From CAJINA01 sp964636125 (GTDB taxonomy: Bacteria > Desulfobacterota > Desulfobacteria > Desulfobacterales > CAJINA01), in contig CAZWPX010000013.1 in the NCBI GenBank assembly GCA_964636125.1, positions 1 through 64,000 of the forward strand: a DNA stretch of 64,000 bases. The letters run 5' to 3'. Positions 8,111-16,187 of this stretch are shown here, in pieces. How positions within the stretch are numbered: position 1 is the stretch's first letter; every line of letters starts with the position of its first letter. Below the pieces are notes generated by a model. The model had not been told where the DNA came from. It saw nothing but the letters and a program-made list of their open reading frames with translations, and did not search any database. A program made the position numbers and the translations under genes.

Positions 8111-9667
8111 TTACTGCGGATATCCGGTAATCTCACGGATTTTTGCATAGAAGGGTTTCAGCTTTTTGTACATCTGCAGGTAAACATCCCGGTAGAGCGC
8201 ATCGTACAGGCGATGGCTGGCGGGGTCAGGCTCGAAGACGTCTCCGGTGCGAGTCATGGCTTTGACGGCCGTTTCGAAGTCGCTGTGCAGGCCGGTACCC
8301 ACGGCCAGGTCAATGGCGGCTCCCAGGCCTGATGTTTCGTACAGGTGCGGCCGGGCAGCCGGCAGGCCGAAAACATCAGCGGTCAGCTGCAGGGCGCACT
8401 GGCTCTGGCTGCCGCCCCCGGATACAAGCAGACTCGTAATAGGCGTCCGGGTCTTTTTCTCGATTCTCTCTTTACCCTCCCTGAGGGCATAGGCCAGTCC
8501 TTCAAGGATTGACCGGTACAGGTGTGCCCGGGTGTGCACATCCCCAAAGCCAATAATGGCCCCTTTGGCTTCCGGGCCGGGCATTTTCAGCCCGGGTGAC
8601 CAGAATGGCTGCAGCATCAGTCCCATTGATCCCGGCGGTACATCCTTGATCAGATCGTCAAAAAGGGCTTCCGCGGCAATCCCGTTCAGGGCCGCTTTTT
8701 CAAGTTCGGGGTGGCCGAATTCCTCTTTGAACCAGCTGACCATCCAGTAGCCCCTGAAAATTTGAACTTCCAGAGTGTGATAACCCGGCACAGCGGCGGG
8801 ATAGGCCGGCAGCAGGGGTACCGCTTCAACATACTTTTTGTGGGTGGTATTAATGGTGGCCGTTGTGCCGTAGCTGAGACAACCGATATGCGGCGCCAGG
8901 CTGCCGGAACCGATGACTTCACAAGCCTTGTCCGCGGCTGCCGCAATCAGAGTTAACCCCTCGGGGATACCGGTTTCGGCAGCTGCCCTGGGGCTGATAG
9001 TGCCCAGCGGGCGGCCGGGCGCCACCAGATCCGGCAACTTGTCCCGGGTGATCCGCAGGCACGATTTCCAATCCCGGGCTGAGGCCCAGCGCAGGCGTTT
9101 GTAATCAAAAGGCAGGTATCCCACGATGCAGCCCAGGGAGTCCACAAAATCTCCGGTAAGCAGGTAGGTGAGATAACCTGACAGGAGCAGGTATTTGTGG
9201 GTGGCGGCCCAGACTTTTGGCTGTCGGGTGCGAATCCAGTTGGCTTCGGCTTCGGCCTGGAAATAGCCGATGGTTTCCTGCAGGCCCAGCACCTTGAAGA
9301 TCAGGCCCCAGAGGCCGCCCACCGGGGGCAGTCCATACGTTTTGCGCTGGTCCAGCCAAAGAATGGCGGGCCGCAGCGGCTTGCCGGAATGGTCGACATT
9401 GATGACGGTGCCTCGCTGGGTTGTCAGGGCCACGCCCGCAATACGGCTCTTGTCAACGGCTTTGTGCTGCCACAGACCCTGGCAGGCGGTACACAGCGCC
9501 TGCCAGAACAGATCGGGGTCCTGTTCCGCCCAACCGGGTTCCGGTGAGTAATAAGGCGAAAATTCTTTTTTGGAAAGGGCCAGCAGGTGACCTTCGGGAT
9601 CGAAGATCATCGCCTTGAGACTCTGGGTTCCGTTGTCAATTGACAGGAGGAGATCTCTGGTTGTCAT
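8111..9667 (-). CDS. FGGY-family carbohydrate kinase
   Basis: 518 residues with the ASKHA fold. The N-terminal phosphate loop is LLLSIDNGTQSLKAMIFD. GVALTTQRGTVINVD and AILWLDQRK are FGGY sugar-contact regions, and LLVSGGGSQSQCALQLTAD is the C-terminal ATP-binding block. It resembles glycerol kinase and xylulokinase homologues, but the substrate is not clear. It lies downstream of an AGPS-like flavoprotein, a GlpD-type dehydrogenase and a FadR-type regulator on the same strand, so glycerol, dihydroxyacetone or an alkylglycerol is the likely class of substrate (inference). The ATG at 9667 is preceded by GGAGGCCGAC. Confidence 0.85.
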   Translation of the reverse strand: MTTRDLLLSIDNGTQSLKAMIFDPEGHLLALSKKEFSPYYSPEPGWAEQDPDLFWQALCTACQGLWQHKAVDKSRIAGVALTTQRGTVINVDHSGKPLRPAILWLDQRKTYGLPPVGGLWGLIFKVLGLQETIGYFQAEAEANWIRTRQPKVWAATHKYLLLSGYLTYLLTGDFVDSLGCIVGYLPFDYKRLRWASARDWKSCLRITRDKLPDLVAPGRPLGTISPRAAAETGIPEGLTLIAAAADKACEVIGSGSLAPHIGCLSYGTTATINTTHKKYVEAVPLLPAYPAAVPGYHTLEVQIFRGYWMVSWFKEEFGHPELEKAALNGIAAEALFDDLIKDVPPGSMGLMLQPFWSPGLKMPGPEAKGAIIGFGDVHTRAHLYRSILEGLAYALREGKERIEKKTRTPITSLLVSGGGSQSQCALQLTADVFGLPAARPHLYETSGLGAAIDLAVGTGLHSDFETAVKAMTRTGDVFEPDPASHRLYDALYRDVYLQMYKKLKPFYAKIREITGYPQ

Positions 9668-10080
9668 GTCGGCCTCCGGTGGATTGTCGATCGGGTTAAT
9701 CCGGTTTTGTTATTTTATTAAGGGTTCAAGGGGTTGAGTGAAATACTTCTAAACCCGAAACGGCAAAAATCAAATGAACGACTCTTTGTAGGTCAGGGTT
9801 TTCCGCGCTCATAAAGAAAAGATTAGGCGGCCGGATTGCTTGGAATTTCATGTAAAATGTGAGCGCTGAAATTATCATAAAGCGGAATTCCCTGACACGG
9901 TGATTTCAGAATTGTCCACTGTCATGGCCTCTGTCAGGGAACTCGCTACGCTCGCACCCTGACCTGCGCTGCTTCTATATCCGGAATGGCAAAAAAGGAA
10001 CAATAGCTCAATTGTTACAAAACCACTTGAATAAGGCTCCTGATACGGGCACTTTTTTTGAACCCTTGAACCCTGGTTCT
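9668..10080. repeat. Intergenic stretch with hairpin repeats shared with 58164-58235
   Basis: A 413-base gap between the kinase start and the end of the AGPS-like gene. I see no gene in it. At 9933-9963 GTCAGGG and CCCTGAC flank AACTCGCTACGCTCGCA, a perfect 7-bp stem. Nearly the same hairpin recurs at 58164-58190. A related inverted segment, AGGTCAGGGTTTTCCGC, begins at 9790 and recurs near 58219. This looks like a REP-type dispersed element. Confidence 0.65.
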
Positions 10081-11772
10081 TCAATCCAACCCCAGGGTAC
10101 CGCCCGGATTCATGATATTGTGCGGGTCAAAATGTCTTTTCAAGGCCCTGAGAACGTCCATCTGGCACTTTCCCAGATGCCTTTCCATCCACGGCCCGAC
10201 CATTTTGCCAACACCATGATGGTGGCTCAATGAACCCCCGTGCGCCAGGATCTGGTCGATGATGCCCCGGTGGAACCGCCTGAAATCGGAGGTGTCCTTA
10301 AATCGGCTTATAAAGATGAAGTAGAGATTGGTTCCCTGGGGGTAGAAGTGGGAACTATGCGTCATGCAGATGGTTTCAGGGCGGTTTTTTATATAAGCCC
10401 GGACCCCCTGGTGCACCCGGTGCAGGTTATCCCAGGTGACGGCGGTCTCAAGGGTTTCAATGGTGATGCCGAAATCATTCAAATCTTCGCGCAGGTAAGG
10501 GTCGGCAAAACGGCCGTGTTCCCATTGGCGTACCGGATACCCGGAAATATACAGCCCTTTGTGCTGCCGGCAGATTTTTTTTACACATTTTTTGACATTG
10601 CGGGAGAAGCCTGCCTCGCCCTCCGTGTGACCGATGCAGAGGCAGCGGTGATCAGCCGGCAAGCCTTTGAGGCGGATCAGCCGATCCATCCAGGTTCCCT
10701 CTATCCCGTAAAGCTTCAGGGCGGCGGCGCTCTCTTCCGGATCTGAGATCCGGAGCATGGCCGGCAGGCCGAATTCTCCCTGGGAAATTTCCCGACAGGC
10801 ATCCACAGCGCGGGTCCAGTCCGGGAATATAAACGCGAATTTCTGCCTGTTTTCAGGGCGGTATCGGAATATTTTCATGGTGGCCGCGACCAGGACCCCG
10901 AAAGCGCCCTCGGAGCCTTTCAGCATGTCATTGACCTTTGGCCCGGTGGCCGTTCCCGGATAAACGAGTGTTTTCAAATCGCCGGTGGGGGTTACATACT
11001 CCTGGCCGAGGACAAGATCATAAGCATCCCCGTAGTAGGACGATTGCTGGCCGGAACCGAGGGCTGCAATCCAGCCGCCCACGGTCGAATACTCAAAGGA
11101 CTGGGGGAAATGACCGCCGGTGTAGGCGCGCCGGGCCCCGAGCAGTTCGGGTGCCCGGTTGAGCAGGTTCTCGAAATCCGGCCCCAGCATGCCGGGCTCA
11201 ACGGTTATGGTCTGGTCAGCTTCATTAAAAGCCAGCTGCCGGTTCATGTGGGTCGTCATAACCAGGACGACGCCGCCTTTTCCGGAGGCCAGCCCGAATG
11301 TAACCGAGCTGCCCCCGCCATATACGGTGAGGGGTATTTTTTCGGTATGGCAGTAAGCCACAATTTTTTTTACATCCGCTTTGCCGCGCGGGTGCACGGC
11401 CAGGTCGGCCACGTGGGGTGTCTTTCCCCGGCGCAGCAGCATGGCCTCTTCAGATGTTTTACCGGATGCGTACTTGACCCTGGCAAAGCTGCTGGTGTCG
11501 ATGTTTTCAGCCCCGGTGATGGCCGCCAGGGCCGCTATCTTTTCAGTGGCCAGCCCCGGCTTTGTTGTGTGGGTAACGGTTTCATTGCCCGGGAATTGCT
11601 TTTTGGTAAAATCCCCATCGGCCATGTTCAGTTCCTGTTTCAGCAGGGCGAACAGGCGGGCATTGGGGTGCTTGAATCCGTTTGGATCGCCCCATTTGAA
11701 GATTGACCTGAAAGAGTTCGGTGCCGGCGGGGTGTCTGTCCAGGCGGGTGTAAAGTTGGCTTTTAGAGGCAT
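10081..11772 (-). CDS. FAD-binding oxidase, alkylglycerone-phosphate-synthase-like
   Basis: 563 residues of the VAO/PCMH flavoprotein family. The PP-loop FAD region is around residues 145-220 (IPLTVYGGGSSVTFGLASG, then TVEPGMLGPDFENLL). The C-terminal GGSLSHHHGVGKMVGPWM matches the histidine-rich active-site block of eukaryotic alkylglycerone-phosphate synthase, which exchanges the acyl chain of acyl-DHAP for an alkyl ether. A role in alkyl-ether glycerolipids is therefore plausible. A lactate/glycolate or glycerol-type dehydrogenase is the alternative, as many bacterial AGPS homologues are untested. It is followed by the FGGY kinase and preceded by GlpD and FadR-type genes. Confidence 0.75.
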   Translation of the reverse strand: MPLKANFTPAWTDTPPAPNSFRSIFKWGDPNGFKHPNARLFALLKQELNMADGDFTKKQFPGNETVTHTTKPGLATEKIAALAAITGAENIDTSSFARVKYASGKTSEEAMLLRRGKTPHVADLAVHPRGKADVKKIVAYCHTEKIPLTVYGGGSSVTFGLASGKGGVVLVMTTHMNRQLAFNEADQTITVEPGMLGPDFENLLNRAPELLGARRAYTGGHFPQSFEYSTVGGWIAALGSGQQSSYYGDAYDLVLGQEYVTPTGDLKTLVYPGTATGPKVNDMLKGSEGAFGVLVAATMKIFRYRPENRQKFAFIFPDWTRAVDACREISQGEFGLPAMLRISDPEESAAALKLYGIEGTWMDRLIRLKGLPADHRCLCIGHTEGEAGFSRNVKKCVKKICRQHKGLYISGYPVRQWEHGRFADPYLREDLNDFGITIETLETAVTWDNLHRVHQGVRAYIKNRPETICMTHSSHFYPQGTNLYFIFISRFKDTSDFRRFHRGIIDQILAHGGSLSHHHGVGKMVGPWMERHLGKCQMDVLRALKRHFDPHNIMNPGGTLGLD

Positions 11773-11792
11773 TTTTCACCTTTCGGCAGTCA

Positions 11793-13340
11793 TTATACCT
11801 GCAGCGGCGCGTAGCAGCGCGCCCAAAGTTTCAGATAACGTTCAATCTCTTGTTCCCAGCGGTTCTGGTCCCAGGGCAGAACCGGTGCGAGCAGGTGTTG
11901 GATACGCTCCAAGTGCTGCCGGCCGCCATTGGCCAGCAAGAGGCCCAACCGGACTCTGCGCAGCATGATATCTTCAAGGTGGTGCACAAATTCATAAGCC
12001 GCCACGTGGGGCAGTTCAGCCCAGATTGTCCGGGTGCCCGGGATCTGTTCCAGGTCGCCGGCCCCCGCATCTGCGATGATCTGTCGGGCTGCCGATCCGT
12101 ATCGGCCGTAGAGCCTGCGCAGCGTTTCCGGGGAAATTCGGTCCGGCGCCATTTCCGGAAGGGGTATTGTCTCAAAAGCCGGAGCCCGGCCAGGGGTGTT
12201 GAAGGCGGGTAGAAAGGGCCTGGCGGCCATCAGGGCATCCCAGGCCAAACGTCGAAAGGTGGTCAGCTTGCCCCCGGTCACACTCACCAGCCCCTTGTGG
12301 GCCCAGACGCCGTGTTCTCTCGATTCATCGGAGGGCGGCCGGTCTCCACGGCTCAGAACCGGGCGGATACCAGTGAAAGACGCCAGGCAATCCTGCAGGG
12401 AGATGTCCAGATCCGGAAAAATTGAGCGTATCCCCCTGATCAGGTAGCGGGCCTCGGCAGGGTTTATCCTGGGTTCGATATCCAGTGCTTCGTGGTGGTC
12501 GAGATCGGTGGTTCCGGCCAGTACCGCCCCTTCCCAGGGAACCATGAAAACCGCCCGCCGGTCATCCGGGTGGATATAGCTGATACCGCCGGGGATTGGA
12601 ATTTTATCTTGCGCAAACACCAGGTGACTGCCCCGTAAAGGGCGCAGGCGGCCTCCTTTGCGGGGGGCCGCGTGGAGGGATTCAACCCAGGCGCCGGTGG
12701 CGTTGATGACCGCGCCGGCTTCCAACTCGAAGGTCCGGCCGGTTTCAGTCTCCCGGGCCTGCAGGCCGGTCAGTCGGTCCTTGCCATTGCGCCGGATCTG
12801 CACGGCCCCGGTGTAATTCAAAGCTCGGCCGCCCAGGGCAACGGCATCGTTGAGCAGGCGCATGACGAGGCGGGTGTCATCTGAGCGGGCGTCGAAAAAA
12901 CTGAAGCCGCCGGTCAGGCCGTCTGCGCGGATGCCGGGGATCAAGTCGCAAAATTCCGTGCGGCCGCTATAGTGATGCTGTTTTTTACCCGCAATGAAGT
13001 CGTACAGGGTCAGGCCGGTGGCAAGGGCCCATCGGCCGGGGCGCTGACCGGCGTATACAGGTACATAAAATTCAATGGGTTCCACCAGGCCCGGGGCTTC
13101 CTGCAAAAGGGCATCACGCTCTCTAACGGCTGCGCGGGTCAGTAAGAAGCGACCTTGTTTGAGATAGCGTAAGCCGCCGTGAACAAGTTTCGAAGAGCGG
13201 CTTGAGGTGCCCCACGCGAAATCATTTTTTTCCAGAAGCAGGGTTCTCAGTCCACAGCGAACGGCTTCTTTGAGTATGCCGGCCCCGGTGATTCCCCCGC
13301 CGATCACGATGAGGTCCCAGTTTGTACTGATACCGCCCAT
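11793..13340 (-). CDS. glpD: FAD-dependent glycerol-3-phosphate dehydrogenase
   Basis: 515 residues. The Rossmann FAD site is at the N-terminus (LIVIGGGITGAGILKEAV), followed by GTSSRSSKLVHGGLRYL, the classical GlpD signature, and INATGAWVESL. It oxidises sn-glycerol 3-phosphate to dihydroxyacetone phosphate, passing electrons to quinone at the membrane. The C-terminal part (~390-510) is the helical GlpD cap. It starts 23 bases after the regulator stop with a weak RBS and is followed after 20 bases by the AGPS-like gene, so both act on the DHAP/G3P node. A related FAD oxidase with another polyol phosphate substrate cannot be excluded. Confidence 0.88.
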   Translation of the reverse strand: MGGISTNWDLIVIGGGITGAGILKEAVRCGLRTLLLEKNDFAWGTSSRSSKLVHGGLRYLKQGRFLLTRAAVRERDALLQEAPGLVEPIEFYVPVYAGQRPGRWALATGLTLYDFIAGKKQHHYSGRTEFCDLIPGIRADGLTGGFSFFDARSDDTRLVMRLLNDAVALGGRALNYTGAVQIRRNGKDRLTGLQARETETGRTFELEAGAVINATGAWVESLHAAPRKGGRLRPLRGSHLVFAQDKIPIPGGISYIHPDDRRAVFMVPWEGAVLAGTTDLDHHEALDIEPRINPAEARYLIRGIRSIFPDLDISLQDCLASFTGIRPVLSRGDRPPSDESREHGVWAHKGLVSVTGGKLTTFRRLAWDALMAARPFLPAFNTPGRAPAFETIPLPEMAPDRISPETLRRLYGRYGSAARQIIADAGAGDLEQIPGTRTIWAELPHVAAYEFVHHLEDIMLRRVRLGLLLANGGRQHLERIQHLLAPVLPWDQNRWEQEIERYLKLWARCYAPLQV

Positions 13341-13363
13341 ATCCAGTTTGCCCTTTCCAGTGT

Positions 13364-14056
13364 TTACGCGTCGATTGCTTTCCAGATTTGAATACTTTCA
13401 CGCATGGTTGCGGCCACAATTGCCCTGACGTCATGGGGGGCGTGGATGACCGCCTCGTAAAATTGCCGGTAGAAATGCGTTGAAGCAGTCCGGGCCGCCC
13501 GGCTGCTGAAATAGCGGATGCCGGCCTGTTCGAAGACCGGTGCAAAATCATTGAGAATCAGGGGAAAGAATGGGTTTCCGCTGCGGCGGGCCACCTGGAC
13601 CTGCCATTGCCAGTCAAATTCGGCGAAAGCTTGCGGTGTCGCTTCCATTTTGGGCGCGTCCTTTAAAAAAGCAGCGACCTTTCGCGGCGCTGCGACGGCC
13701 GCCCGGGCCGCGGCCTCCGGCACAAACAGGATTCTTATTTCAAGCAGGTGGAAGATGGCGTTGTCCGGTATGTACTGGGCGTGGCCTGCCAGGGTGGCCA
13801 GGAGGCTCAACCCGCCTTCTGACCAGTAATCCCTTACTTCAGAGGGTTTGCCGTGCTGAATTTTTATCCAACCCTCCCGGGAGAGGCGCTGGAGTGCTTC
13901 CCTGAGCGTGGGGCGGGTAATGCCCAACTCGGTTGCCAGCGACCTTTCATTGGGCAGTCTGCTGCCCGGGGGAAAGGTGCCGTCCAGCATGGCTGTCACC
14001 AGCCTGTGCTCGGTATATACCGAGGGCCGCAGGGGGGGACTATAGTCAGTTTGCAT
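13364..14056 (-). CDS. FadR-type GntR-family transcriptional regulator
   Basis: 230 residues. The N-terminal winged HTH (residues ~10-75) contains LVTAMLDGTFPPGSRLPNER and LGITRPTLREALQRLSREGW. The C-terminal all-helical domain includes FDWQWQVQVARRSGNPFFP and resembles FadR_C, the acyl-CoA-binding domain, more than FCD. It is the first gene of the run with glpD, the AGPS-like gene and the FGGY kinase. A perfect inverted repeat lies 12 bases upstream of its ATG, suggesting autoregulation by a long-chain acyl-CoA or related ligand. The ATG at 14056 is preceded by AGGAGAAACAG. Confidence 0.85.
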   Translation of the reverse strand: MQTDYSPPLRPSVYTEHRLVTAMLDGTFPPGSRLPNERSLATELGITRPTLREALQRLSREGWIKIQHGKPSEVRDYWSEGGLSLLATLAGHAQYIPDNAIFHLLEIRILFVPEAAARAAVAAPRKVAAFLKDAPKMEATPQAFAEFDWQWQVQVARRSGNPFFPLILNDFAPVFEQAGIRYFSSRAARTASTHFYRQFYEAVIHAPHDVRAIVAATMRESIQIWKAIDA

Positions 14057-14067
14057 CTGTTTCTCCT

Positions 14068-14091
14068 AACTGGTAAGAGGTCATACCAGTT
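14068..14091. promoter_or_regulatory. Probable operator of the FadR-type regulator
   Basis: AACTGGTA and TACCAGTT form a perfect 8-bp inverted repeat around an 8-base spacer. The half-site TGGT/ACCA is the core of E. coli FadR and other GntR-family sites, though E. coli spacing is shorter. It directly precedes the RBS of the regulator gene. Confidence 0.65.
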
Positions 14092-14224
14092 GGCAGGCAC
14101 CTCGTCAAGCTAAAAAAATCAGGCGGCATTCGGAAAAAAAAGACCCGGGGGTGGAAATTCAGATCTGGATGTGGTTTACCCAGAAGGTAGGTTTTACACG
14201 ATCCAATCACTCACGGAGAAGAAC

Positions 14225-15268
14225 ATGCAAACTATCCTGGTAACCGGCGGTTGTGGTTTCATTGGTTCCAACTTCATTCGGTACCTGCTGGCCCGGGACG
14301 ATTTTACCGGGAAAATCGTCAACGTCGACAAACTGACTTATGCCGGAAATCCGGAAAACCTGGACGGTATCCGTGCGGCTTACCCTGACCGGTACACGTT
14401 TGTCCGGGCGGATATCTGTGACCCGGGCGAGATCCAGCGAATTTTCAGTAAATTTGAAGTTGACACAGTCTGCCATTTTGCCGCCGAATCCCATGTGGAT
14501 CGTTCTATCCTGGGGCCGGGGGCTTTCATCCAAACCAACATCAACGGGACTTTCAATCTTTTGGAGCAGGCCCGGGCCTGCCAGGATCGCCTGGTGCTTT
14601 TTCATCATGTGAGCACGGACGAGGTTTACGGCAGTCTTGGCTCGGAGGGGTATTTCACAGAAACAACCCCTTGCCGGCCCAATAGCCCCTACTCGGCTTC
14701 AAAGGCCGGATCGGATCACCTGGTGCGGGCCTATCACCACACGTATGGGCTGCCGGTCACGATTTCCAACTGTTCCAACAACTATGGCCCTTTCCAGTTT
14801 CCCGAAAAACTGATTCCCCTGGTGATTCTCAACGCTCTGGAGGGGCAGGCGCTCCCGGTTTACGGGGAGGGTATCAACGTTCGGGACTGGCTGCATGTCA
14901 GGGACCATTGCCGTGCCATCTGGACCATTATGCAAAGCGGTCGGCGGGGCAGGACCTATAATGTCGGGGGTGATTGTGAAATGAAGAATATCACAGTTGT
15001 CGAAATGATTTGCGACCTGCTGGATCGGGTTGTACCAACCGACAGGCCCAGACGGGAGTTGATCACGTTTGTAAAAGACCGCCCCGGGCACGACCAGCGC
15101 TATGCGATCGACTTTGCCAGGATTCGGACTGAGCTCGGCTGGACACCGGCGGAGTCTTTCAAGAGCGGTCTTCAACAAACCGTGCACTGGTACCGTGATA
15201 ATATGCAGTGGGTCCAAAGGATCAGAAGCGGTGAGTATAAAAAATGGATTGAGGCGCAGTACGGGTAA
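14225..15268 (+). CDS. rfbB: dTDP-glucose 4,6-dehydratase
   Basis: 347 residues, an extended short-chain dehydrogenase. The NAD site is ILVTGGCGFIGSNFIRYLL. The catalytic region holds STDEVYGSLG (Thr-Asp-Glu) and the YxxxK pair in YSASKAGSDHL. It makes dTDP-4-keto-6-deoxyglucose for deoxysugars of O-antigen or exopolysaccharide. The ATG at 14225 follows GGAGAAGAAC; an upstream in-frame ATG at 14171 would add 18 unconserved residues. rfbA, rfbC and rfbD are not adjacent. Confidence 0.93.
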   Translation: MQTILVTGGCGFIGSNFIRYLLARDDFTGKIVNVDKLTYAGNPENLDGIRAAYPDRYTFVRADICDPGEIQRIFSKFEVDTVCHFAAESHVDRSILGPGAFIQTNINGTFNLLEQARACQDRLVLFHHVSTDEVYGSLGSEGYFTETTPCRPNSPYSASKAGSDHLVRAYHHTYGLPVTISNCSNNYGPFQFPEKLIPLVILNALEGQALPVYGEGINVRDWLHVRDHCRAIWTIMQSGRRGRTYNVGGDCEMKNITVVEMICDLLDRVVPTDRPRRELITFVKDRPGHDQRYAIDFARIRTELGWTPAESFKSGLQQTVHWYRDNMQWVQRIRSGEYKKWIEAQYG

Positions 15269-15346
15269 CGGGACCACGACGTCCGGTGGTCCGGTCCAAA
15301 AATGTCGGCCGGTGAACCCTGACCAAATACAGGAAGGAGGCCTGCG

Positions 15347-16075
15347 GTGCTGAAGCAACCCAAAGATTATCTGGTTTTTCCACTGGATGTGCCCACGATG
15401 GCTACAGCCCGGGAGTATATAGAGTGTCTGGGCCGCAGTGTCGGGATGTTCAAAGTAGGACTGGAGCTTTTCACAAAGGCCGGACCTGAAATAGTTGCCT
15501 TTATTAAAGCGGCCACACCGGCTCGGATTTTTTTGGATCTCAAACTGCATGACATTCCGGTTACGGTGCAGCGGGCCATGGCGGTGATTGCGGACATGGG
15601 GGTCGATTTCGTCACTGTGCACTGCGGGGAGAGTCGGGATATGCTCACCGCAGCGGTGGCCGGGGCCGGAGATCAAACAGGCGTGCTGGGTGTGACCGTG
15701 CTTACCAGTATGTCGGGCAGCGATCTTGCCGCGGCCGGGTACCGGGATGAATTTGCGCAGGATATCGAAAAGCTGGTGCTGCAGCGGGCGGCGCAGGCAC
15801 TTGAGACCGGCTGTGCCGGGATCGTCTGTTCGGGACTTGAGGTGGGTTCCCTAAAAAACAGGTTTGGAAGTGAGTTGGTAGCTGTGACCCCGGGTATCCG
15901 GCCGGCCTGGGAGCCCAGGCCCAGTGACGACCAGAAGCGGGTGGTAACCCCGGTTCAGGCCATTGCCGACGGTTCCGATTATCTGGTGATCGGCCGGCCC
16001 ATCCGGGATGCCGGCGACCCGGCGGCGGTGGTGGAAAAGATAGTCGCCGAGATAGAGGCGGGCCTGGAGACCTGA
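15347..16075 (+). CDS. pyrF: Orotidine-5'-phosphate decarboxylase
   Basis: 242 residues, GTG start at 15347 with a strong AGGAAGGAGG upstream. It is the last step of UMP synthesis. The catalytic Asp-Lys-Asp tetrad region is LDLKLHDIPVTVQRAM. VTPGIRPAWEPRPSDDQKRV and DYLVIGRPIRDAGDP form the phosphate-binding end. It lies 78 bases after rfbB on the same strand and converges with lysC. Confidence 0.95.
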   Translation: MLKQPKDYLVFPLDVPTMATAREYIECLGRSVGMFKVGLELFTKAGPEIVAFIKAATPARIFLDLKLHDIPVTVQRAMAVIADMGVDFVTVHCGESRDMLTAAVAGAGDQTGVLGVTVLTSMSGSDLAAAGYRDEFAQDIEKLVLQRAAQALETGCAGIVCSGLEVGSLKNRFGSELVAVTPGIRPAWEPRPSDDQKRVVTPVQAIADGSDYLVIGRPIRDAGDPAAVVEKIVAEIEAGLET

Positions 16076-16089
16076 GTGTTAACAGGTTG

Positions 16090-16185
16090 TTAAAAGATAC
16101 CTGAGAACCGGCAGATGGTCAGCCCGACAATGATCAATGCCAGGATGGCGGCGCAGATAAGCTGGTCGGTGTTGAGAGAGCGCAA
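16090..16185 (-). CDS. Possible 31-residue single-span membrane peptide
   Basis: Just after the lysC stop the minus strand is open from a TTG at 16185 to TAA at 16090. It would encode MRSLNTDQLICAAIL followed by ALIIVGLTICRFSGIF, one clean hydrophobic segment with polar ends. There is no convincing RBS, and it is too short to assign to a family. It could be a real small protein translated after lysC or chance. Confidence 0.3.
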   Translation of the reverse strand: MRSLNTDQLICAAILALIIVGLTICRFSGIF

Positions 16186-16187
16186 GC

